The position numbers were made by a program, and so were the translations under genes. From Cyanobium usitatum str. Tous (GTDB lineage Bacteria > Cyanobacteriota > Cyanobacteriia > PCC-6307 > Cyanobiaceae): a stretch of 64,000 nucleotides of DNA. The DNA lies in the NCBI RefSeq assembly GCF_003011885.1, contig NZ_PXXO01000001.1:124001-188000 (forward strand), read 5' to 3'. Shown piece after piece: positions 58,361 to 64,000 of this stretch (within the stretch, counting starts at the first letter, position 1; each line of letters opens with the position of its first letter). A model generated the notes under the pieces. It was not told the origin of the DNA. It searched no databases and saw only the letters and a program-made list of their open reading frames with translations.

Positions 58361-59419
58361 TCAGGGCTGCAACAATCGCCAGGGCAGGGTTTCTCCAGCA
58401 TGGAAGGGCACCAGTTCGACGGCGGTGCCGGCCGCATCATTGAGGTGGAGCCGGCTGGGCACCTCCAGGGGCTGCCGCTCCAGGGTGATCGTGGCCTCGT
58501 TGAGCGGTAGCCCGTAAAACCGGGGCCCAAACTCCGAGGCGAAGGCCTCCAGCCTCTCCAGGGCATTCTCCTGCTCAAACACCGCCGCGTAGCTCTCCAA
58601 CGCAAATGGGGCATTGAAAATGCCAGCGCAGCCGCAGGCCGCTTCCTTGGCAGTGCGGGCGTGGGGTGCGGAATCGGTGCCCAGGAAGAACTTCGGGTTG
58701 CCGGAGGTGGCGGCGCCCCGCAGGGCGATGCGGTGCAATTCCCGCTTGGCCACAGGCAGGCAGTAGAAGTCGGGCCGCAGGCCGCCGGCAAACATGGCGT
58801 TGCGGTTGATGTGCAGGTGGTGGGGCGTGATCGTGGCCGCCAGGTTGGCCGGGCCGCTGCGCACAAAATCAACCGCATCACTGGTGGTGATGTGCTCAAG
58901 CACCACCTTCAGGCCGGGGTGGCGCCCCAGTAGGGGTTCCAGGTGGCGCTCGATAAATACCGCCTCCCGATCAAAAATGTCGATATCGGCGCTGGTTACT
59001 TCGCCGTGGATCAGCAGGGGCATGCCGATGCGCTCCAGGGTCTCAAAGACGGGCGTGATCGCCTCGATTGAGCTGACGCCAGCGGCCGAATTGGTGGTGG
59101 CATGGGCCGGGTAGAGCTTGCAGGCCACCCAGGCCCCCTGGCGGAAGCCCCGTTCGATTTCGGCGGGATCGATGGCATCGGTGAGGTACGCCGTCAGCAG
59201 TGGTTCGAAGCGACTGCCGTCGGGCAAGGCTTCGCGGATGCGGCGGCGATAGGCCTCGGCTGCCGCCGCCGTGGTTACCGGCGGGCTCAGATTTGGCATC
59301 ACGATCGCCCGGGCGAACTGGCGGGCCGTAGCCAGGGCGACGGCCTGGAGCATGGAGCCATCGCGCAGATGCACATGCCAGTCATCGGGTTGACGCAGGC
59401 TCAGCTGCTGGCTTGGCAT
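58361..59419 (-). CDS. pyrC: dihydroorotase
   Basis: A 352-residue amidohydrolase of the E. coli PyrC (class II) type. DDWHVHLRDG (12-21) provides metal-binding histidines, YPAHATTNS includes the carboxylated-lysine region nearby (CKLYPA), and TDSAPHARTAKE is the substrate loop with the catalytic Asp. It cyclises N-carbamoyl-aspartate to dihydroorotate. The ATG at 59419 matches the family length; the frame stays open 51 codons further without similarity. Confidence 0.94.
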   Translation of the reverse strand: MPSQQLSLRQPDDWHVHLRDGSMLQAVALATARQFARAIVMPNLSPPVTTAAAAEAYRRRIREALPDGSRFEPLLTAYLTDAIDPAEIERGFRQGAWVACKLYPAHATTNSAAGVSSIEAITPVFETLERIGMPLLIHGEVTSADIDIFDREAVFIERHLEPLLGRHPGLKVVLEHITTSDAVDFVRSGPANLAATITPHHLHINRNAMFAGGLRPDFYCLPVAKRELHRIALRGAATSGNPKFFLGTDSAPHARTAKEAACGCAGIFNAPFALESYAAVFEQENALERLEAFASEFGPRFYGLPLNEATITLERQPLEVPSRLHLNDAAGTAVELVPFHAGETLPWRLLQP

Positions 59420-59549
59420 GGCGCGGGATCGGTTGGGGGTGGAACTGGTAAGGATTCGTGTCTGGACGGCTTTGTTGCCGCGGGCACACAGCCTTCTGTT
59501 TAGCGTTGTATTGAGCTCGCCGCCGGGCTTCCTTCCGAACTTTCCCAGC

Positions 59550-59774
59550 ATGACCGTTGCCCCCAAGCCCACGATCGGAGAATTGGAAGCTGGTTATTCC
59601 GGCTGCTGCAAGGCCCTGCGGCTACTGATCCGGGAAGGGCGCAGCTTGGAGGCGATCAAGCGCACCGTGGCCTGGGACCGACTCAGCCTGCTCCACTCCT
59701 GCCTACCCACCCGCTACAAGGCACCCGACTATCTCTACGCCCTGCTCAAACGGGAGGTGACCGAAGCGGTGTGA
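59550..59774 (+). CDS. DUF3136 small protein, copy 2
   Basis: A 74-residue paralogue of the protein at 54,058-54,273. The shared segments are TIGELEA-YS--CKALRLL--EG, then RTV-W-RL--LH-CLP-RYKAPDYL and LKR. Its ATG at 59550 follows a weak upstream purine stretch. It precedes the SQR gene by 100 bp on the same strand. Function unknown. Confidence 0.8.
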   Translation: MTVAPKPTIGELEAGYSGCCKALRLLIREGRSLEAIKRTVAWDRLSLLHSCLPTRYKAPDYLYALLKREVTEAV

Positions 59775-59874
59775 ATCCTTAGCGGTGTGCATCCTTCGGG
59801 CTTGTCCATTTGACGCTTCCCGTCTAGAGCGGGAGGAATGGCATCCAGCCGCTGCTCCACCAGCGGCCCTTTTT

Positions 59875-61107
59875 ATGGCCCATCACCAAATTTTGATTGT
59901 CGGCGGCGGCGCCGCCGGCATCACCGCCGCCGCCCAGCTGAAACGGGCCCGTCCGGCCCTTGCGGTGACGATTCTCGAGCCCTCCAGCGATCACTACTAC
60001 CAACCGGGCTGGACCCTGGTGGGTGCAGGTGTGTTCAGCCTTGAGGAGACTCGCCGCGCTGAGGCCGATCTCATCCCAGCGGGGGTGACCTGGATCCGCG
60101 ATGCGGTGGCTGGTTTCGATCCGGATCGCAACCTGGTTAGCACGGCCAGCGGCCAGAGCCTCAGCTACGACGTGCTGGTGGTGGCCACCGGCCTGCAGCT
60201 CTGCTGGGACAAGATCAAGGGTCTGCCAGAGGCCCTTGGACAGGGCGGGGTGTGCAGCAACTACAGCCAGCACCACGCCGCCTACACCTGGGACACGCTC
60301 CAGGCCTTCAAGGGCGGCCAGGGGGAGGCCGGCAACGCCGTGTTTACTTGTGCGCCGATGCCGATCAAGTGTCCGGGGGCGCCCCAGAAGATCGCCTATC
60401 TGGCCGCCGATGTTGTTGCCAAGAAGCGACTGGCGGCAAAGGTGATCTATGCCACCGCCACGCCAGGCATCTTCGGGGTGCCCGTATATGCCGCACCGCT
60501 GCGGGAGGTGGTGAAGCGCAAGGGTATTGATGCCCGCTACAACCACGTGCTTTCGGAGGTGCGCCCCCAGAGCCGGGAGGCGGTGTTCAAGGTGACTGAG
60601 GGCGAAACCAGCCGCGAAGAAGTGATCGGTTACGGGATGCTGCACGTGACGCCGCCGATGGCTGCCCCCCAGGTGGTGGCGGATAGCCCGCTGGCAGCGG
60701 CGAGCGGCTTCGTCGAGGTCGACAAGTTCAGCCTGCAGCACACCCGCTACGCCAACGTATTTTCGCTCGGCGATGTAAGTGGCATGCCGAACTCCAAGAC
60801 GGCCGCGGCGGTGCGCGGCCAGGCGCCGGTGCTGGTGGCCAACCTGCTTGCCCTGCTTGATGGCCAGCCCTTAGCGGCGGCCTACGACGGTTACAGCTGC
60901 TGCCCCCTGATCACCGGCTATGGCAAGGCGATCATGGCTGAGTTCAACTATGAGCAGCAGCCGGTCCCCTCCTTCCCGCTCGACCCCACTAAGGAGCGCT
61001 GGAGCATGTGGTGGATCAAGCGCAAGCTGTTGCCGGGGCTTTATTGGAATCGCATGCTCACCGGTGCCCAGCATGAGCGGCGGTTTATCCCCGGACTGAA
61101 GGGCTAG
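59875..61107 (+). CDS. type II sulfide:quinone oxidoreductase-like flavoprotein
   Basis: A 410-residue flavoprotein starting MAHHQILIVGGGAAGITAAAQL (FAD-binding GxGxxG). The SQR cysteines are visible: Cys159 in FTCAPMP, Cys166 in IKCPGAPQKIAYL and Cys342/343 in SCCPLITGYGKAIMAEF. The C-terminal DPTKERWSMWWIKRKLLPGLYWNRML is amphipathic and suits membrane docking. This motif set resembles type II SQRs, including the mitochondrial enzyme, which oxidise sulfide to polysulfide or persulfide and reduce quinone. The upstream in-frame extension to 59785 lacks family similarity. Confidence 0.85.
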   Translation: MAHHQILIVGGGAAGITAAAQLKRARPALAVTILEPSSDHYYQPGWTLVGAGVFSLEETRRAEADLIPAGVTWIRDAVAGFDPDRNLVSTASGQSLSYDVLVVATGLQLCWDKIKGLPEALGQGGVCSNYSQHHAAYTWDTLQAFKGGQGEAGNAVFTCAPMPIKCPGAPQKIAYLAADVVAKKRLAAKVIYATATPGIFGVPVYAAPLREVVKRKGIDARYNHVLSEVRPQSREAVFKVTEGETSREEVIGYGMLHVTPPMAAPQVVADSPLAAASGFVEVDKFSLQHTRYANVFSLGDVSGMPNSKTAAAVRGQAPVLVANLLALLDGQPLAAAYDGYSCCPLITGYGKAIMAEFNYEQQPVPSFPLDPTKERWSMWWIKRKLLPGLYWNRMLTGAQHERRFIPGLKG

Positions 61108-62123
61108 CCGTGTAGGCGCCGCCCTTCACGCAACATCTCTGAGGGGCGAATGCCGTAGGTGTTGTGGAAGTCGCGGCTGAAGGCGGAGAGGTTGCTAAAG
61201 CCCAATTTTGAGGAGATGCCGGCCACGCTGTCGCTCGGCGAGGGGTTGAGCAGGTGCTGACGGGCCAGGCCAAGGCGCTGGCGGCGGACCCATTGGATTG
61301 GTCCGCAACCGAAGCGTTGGCGGAAGGCGAGCTGCAGGTTGCGCCTCGAATAGCCGCTGCGCTGCTCCAGCTGCGTGAGGTTGATTGGTGATTGCAGATT
61401 GGCTCCAATCCACTCCAGCAATTCTTCGAAGATCAGCTCCCTGGAGAGCCCCTCGCCATGCCCGCTACCCCGCTGCTCGAGTTGGGGGCAAAGGGCTAGG
61501 GCCAGGATGCGATAAATGAGGTCGTCGAGCTGCAGCACCTCCAGATCGCCACGGGCTTGCAGCTCCGGCGCATCCAGCAGGGCAAAGGCTCGACGCATGG
61601 TGAGCAGCAATTTGGCCTGCCGCTCCTCGGTCGTTGAGAGCACTTGGGGACGCTGCAGATCAGGGGCAAAGCGTCGACCGGAGAGCCCCATGCCGCCGAT
61701 GGCAGCGGCCGTGTCCTGCAATCGCTGTAGATCTACGTGCAGCACTAGTCCGTTGTAGTGCCCACTTGCGTAGGTGTAAGAGAAGCCTGGGTTGAAATAA
61801 AGGGGGGCTTCAGCGTGAATTTGGAAGGTGTTCCCGTCCACTCCGTAGGAAGATTCCCCCTGATAGCAGATGTTGATTGCGCCTACGCCGGGGTTATCAC
61901 CGATGCAGCCATGGATAGGGCTTGTATATCCACAGGTGAGGGTGAGGTCTCCCGCTACGGCAGTGCTGGCCCGGTGCCGAAACGGGTTGAGCAAGGGGTT
62001 GCGAGGGGCAAAATCCTGGAGAGGAAAGTGCTGGGCCAGCTTGGTCGCGAGGGCCTGGGGATCTAAATCCACCACCGCTTGCTGGTCGTGGAACACCAGG
62101 GGGAACTGGGAGACAGGATCCAA
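61104..62123 (-). CDS. AraC-family transcriptional regulator
   Basis: A 339-residue regulator. The N-terminal 220 residues form a ligand or sensor region with beta-rich segments (TLTCGYTSPIHGCIG). The C-terminal AraC domain has two helix-turn-helices, INLTQLEQRSGYSRRNLQLAFRQRFG and VAGISSKLGFSNLSAFSRDFHNTYGIRPSEML. It is convergent with the SQR gene, with a 4-bp overlap at the stops. Control of the SQR or of unlinked genes cannot be decided from sequence. Confidence 0.88.
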   Translation of the reverse strand: MDPVSQFPLVFHDQQAVVDLDPQALATKLAQHFPLQDFAPRNPLLNPFRHRASTAVAGDLTLTCGYTSPIHGCIGDNPGVGAINICYQGESSYGVDGNTFQIHAEAPLYFNPGFSYTYASGHYNGLVLHVDLQRLQDTAAAIGGMGLSGRRFAPDLQRPQVLSTTEERQAKLLLTMRRAFALLDAPELQARGDLEVLQLDDLIYRILALALCPQLEQRGSGHGEGLSRELIFEELLEWIGANLQSPINLTQLEQRSGYSRRNLQLAFRQRFGCGPIQWVRRQRLGLARQHLLNPSPSDSVAGISSKLGFSNLSAFSRDFHNTYGIRPSEMLREGRRLHG

Positions 62124-62213
62124 GCCAGACCAAAATCGTTGCCCACACCCTATGGAAAGACGGCTGCAGCGCCAGTAGCCGGGAAGCGGTATTAATGCTT
62201 AGTGATTTAGGGC

Positions 62214-62501
62214 TCAGCCCTGCTCCGGGAGATTGAGCAGGATGTTCTTGCTTTCCTTGAGATCGTTCCAGATGCGGCGGATTTCGTCGTAGGCCTGCTC
62301 CTGACTCATCTTGCCATTGCTTTGCAGGCCCACCACTAGCCCGACCCTCTCGGCAAATGATTCGAGGTTTTGGTGGAACATCAAACGCTCGGGAGTCCAA
62401 TCGGAGCCCCGGTAGGCGGAATGGGGTTCAAAAGGCGAGCTAATGCCGTTGGCTATGCCTTGCGGATCGGATGGGGTGGGCCTGGGCCCCGCACTGGACA
62501 T
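62214..62501 (-). CDS. small conserved-type cyanobacterial protein
   Basis: A 95-residue soluble protein. A variable N-terminus is followed by the orderly segment LMFHQNLESFAERVGLVVGLQSNGKMSQEQAYDEIRRIWNDLKESKNIL, which reads as two helices. Similar short proteins occur widely in cyanobacteria, but I know no function. It follows the AraC gene on the other side of a 90-bp gap, same strand. Confidence 0.7.
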   Translation of the reverse strand: MSSAGPRPTPSDPQGIANGISSPFEPHSAYRGSDWTPERLMFHQNLESFAERVGLVVGLQSNGKMSQEQAYDEIRRIWNDLKESKNILLNLPEQG

Positions 62502-62634
62502 TGAGATCTTCCAACCCTGGCCAACTTAGAAGAATTGGATTAAGGGGCGTTGAAGGGCGCTTCGGTGTCGTCAGGAGCACCGGCGGTATCAGGTCGGCGG
62601 CCGCAACATGCCAAACCATCAGATCTGCGCTCTC

Positions 62635-62781
62635 ATGGATCAGTCCACGGGTAGTAGGTGGCTACAGGTTGTGATGTGTCTGCTGATCCAGGCCAGCATC
62701 ATTGCCGGTGGCCAACTCTTGATCCGCTGGCAGGCTCCTGAACTGACCCCAACGTGCTGCGCCCCACCCCTGGTGCTCTGA
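62635..62781 (+). CDS. possible 48-residue single-span membrane peptide
   Basis: An ATG-started frame in the 252-bp gap before corA encodes MDQSTGSRWLQ, then a hydrophobic helix VVMCLLIQASIIAGGQLLI and a short tail. It overlaps the corA start shown here by 28 bp in another frame. There is no recognisable family and no clear ribosome-binding site. Confidence 0.25.
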   Translation: MDQSTGSRWLQVVMCLLIQASIIAGGQLLIRWQAPELTPTCCAPPLVL

Positions 62782-63854
62782 ATTCCCACCTCCTGGAGGA
62801 GCGGCCGGCCAATTTGCCAGCCCACCTCTACGTCTCTGGCGGGCGGCACCGCAGTTGTTTCAGTGCCGTGTTGTTTGAGCCAGACGGCCCCCGGCTGATA
62901 TTCCTGCACGATCCTGCTGAACTTTTGCCTCTGCAGGCGCTCGGCTATCCCATCTGGCTGAGGGTGATGGGCCTGGGGGATCCAGGGGCAGTTGAGGCCA
63001 TGCTCGACGTAGTCCAGGTGCCTCGCATGTTGCTGCCTCCCCTACTGGAGGTACCCCAGCGCTCACGGGTCGACGGGCTAGGGGAAGCCGTGATTGTGGT
63101 GCTGCACCGGCTCAGCTTTGCCCGTGATCCATTTCACCTGCTCAGCTCCCAGGTGGGTCTGCTGCTGCTGCCCAATCTGCTGGTCACCTTTGAGGAGGCG
63201 CCGGCGGGGGAGTCGTTTCCGGAGCTCACCGCTTGGCTGGAATCCAGGGTGGGTGAGGTGGAACATCGCGACCTTGATGACATTCTCCACTTCCTGGTGG
63301 ATGAGTTGCTCGATGCCCTCTTCCCCATGCTTGAGCAGATCGCCAATCGCCTCGACGATCTGGAAGAAGCTGCCTTGCGGGACCCCAAGCCGAAGTTATT
63401 GGCCCGGGCTTTTGTGTATCGCAGCAACCTGCGCACGATTCGCAACCAGGTGTGGCCCCTGCGCCACCAGATCCGGGTGCTGCTGCGCCAAAGGCAGCAG
63501 CTACTAGGCCCCGAAGCCCTGGTTGGCTTTCAGGAGATGGCAGATCTGGTGGAGTTGCTGTTTGAAAACTGTGAGTTGTTGCGACACCAATGTGATGCCA
63601 TCACCCAGGCCTATGCGGCCAGTGTGGGCAACAGGATGAACCAGGTGATGAAAACCCTCACCATCCTCACCAGCATCTTCGCGCCGCTCACCTTCATCGC
63701 CGGTATCTACGGCATGAACTTCGAGAATATGCCGGAGCTGCGTTGGCATCTGGGCTATCTCTACTGCATTGTTTTGATGGCGATCGTGTCGGTGATCCAG
63801 ACCTACTGGCTGTGGCGCCGTGGTTGGTTTGCGGATTGGACGGCACCGCGCTGA
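62754..63854 (+). CDS. corA: CorA-family magnesium/divalent cation transporter
   Basis: A 366-residue CorA-type channel. It has an N-terminal alpha/beta cytoplasmic domain and long stalk helices (about 185-300). Two C-terminal transmembrane helices follow; the first ends in the signature YGMNF within FIAGIYGMNFENMPE. The protein forms pentamers that admit Mg2+ and sometimes Co2+ or Ni2+. The start is GTG at 62754; a later start is possible because the first roughly 20 residues are not obviously conserved. Confidence 0.9.
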   Translation: MLRPTPGALNSHLLEERPANLPAHLYVSGGRHRSCFSAVLFEPDGPRLIFLHDPAELLPLQALGYPIWLRVMGLGDPGAVEAMLDVVQVPRMLLPPLLEVPQRSRVDGLGEAVIVVLHRLSFARDPFHLLSSQVGLLLLPNLLVTFEEAPAGESFPELTAWLESRVGEVEHRDLDDILHFLVDELLDALFPMLEQIANRLDDLEEAALRDPKPKLLARAFVYRSNLRTIRNQVWPLRHQIRVLLRQRQQLLGPEALVGFQEMADLVELLFENCELLRHQCDAITQAYAASVGNRMNQVMKTLTILTSIFAPLTFIAGIYGMNFENMPELRWHLGYLYCIVLMAIVSVIQTYWLWRRGWFADWTAPR

Positions 63855-63923
63855 AGCCACAACCTGGCCTTAACCCCCATAAGCCCTCCGATCACCCAGA
63901 GTTCTATTGCCGTTGTGATCGTT

Positions 63924-64000
63924 ATGCGCCCTACCTTGCGCTTTGCCTGGCTTGCCCCGATGGTGTCCCTCCTGCCGGCGGGCGCGCTGGCAGCACCGGA
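63924..64000 (+). CDS. exported protein, N-terminal fragment
   Basis: The frame from ATG at 63924 (or GTG at 63915) reads MRPTLRFAWLAPMVSLLPAG then ALAAP before the window ends. It is a typical Sec signal peptide with a basic start, a hydrophobic core and an Ala-x-Ala cleavage site. The mature protein lies outside the window. Confidence 0.55.
   Translation, partial: MRPTLRFAWLAPMVSLLPAGALAAP

Overview
The window is a gene-dense, GC-rich chromosomal segment from a unicellular picocyanobacterium of the Synechococcus/Cyanobium group. The evidence is PetG of cytochrome b6f, the GuaB3-type IMP dehydrogenase beside trxA with the small RNA Yfr1 between them, a gyrA-crtL pair, a chlN-chlB-chlL set, a CAAD/CURT1-type thylakoid protein, a glycine-rich RRM protein, a CP12-like peptide and a Nif11-type peptide. 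I saw no tRNA, rRNA or CRISPR array.

Region by region. 1-14,000 is core housekeeping: an RNA methyltransferase fragment, a membrane c-type cytochrome, petG, rsmD-hisH-LOG-trxA as an overlapping minus-strand run, Yfr1, guaB3, a CAAD protein, a DUF39 protein, gyrA-crtL, a GH57 branching-enzyme-like protein and leuA. 14,175-15,509 holds an isolated sugar ABC permease and a coiled-coil membrane protein.

15,615-29,966 looks like a biosynthetic cluster: MFS transporter, MGDG-synthase-type glycosyltransferase, a 2465-residue fully reducing type I PKS ending in a thioester reductase, a membrane GT2 glycosyltransferase, an SRPBCC protein, a membrane serine-hydrolase-like protein and a cytochrome P450. 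Together they suggest a hydroxylated, glycosylated long-chain alcohol or aldehyde, by analogy with heterocyst glycolipids but in a unicellular genome. This is the best candidate for an undescribed system here.

29,956-41,104 is an exopolysaccharide locus in decay. The export genes (outer-membrane barrel, Wzz-like, Wza-like) and a WbaP-type sugar transferase are intact. The GDP-fucose genes are damaged: gmd has two in-frame nonsense codons and fcl is cut by an IS5-family element. A Phd/PIN toxin-antitoxin pair sits between them, and a GT2 glycosyltransferase remnant lies beyond the IS.

41,178-46,055 carries small and accessory genes: SepF-like, acyl desaturase, lipase-like hydrolase, RRM protein, Nif11 peptide, CP12-like peptide and a K+ channel. 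46,212-50,911 is chlN-chlB-chlL plus an ion channel. 50,883-64,000 has an RND pump, two DUF3136 paralogues, a CPA1 antiporter, a fused PyrF-PyrE, ackA, pyrC, a type II sulfide:quinone reductase convergent with an AraC regulator, a CorA transporter and the start of an exported protein.
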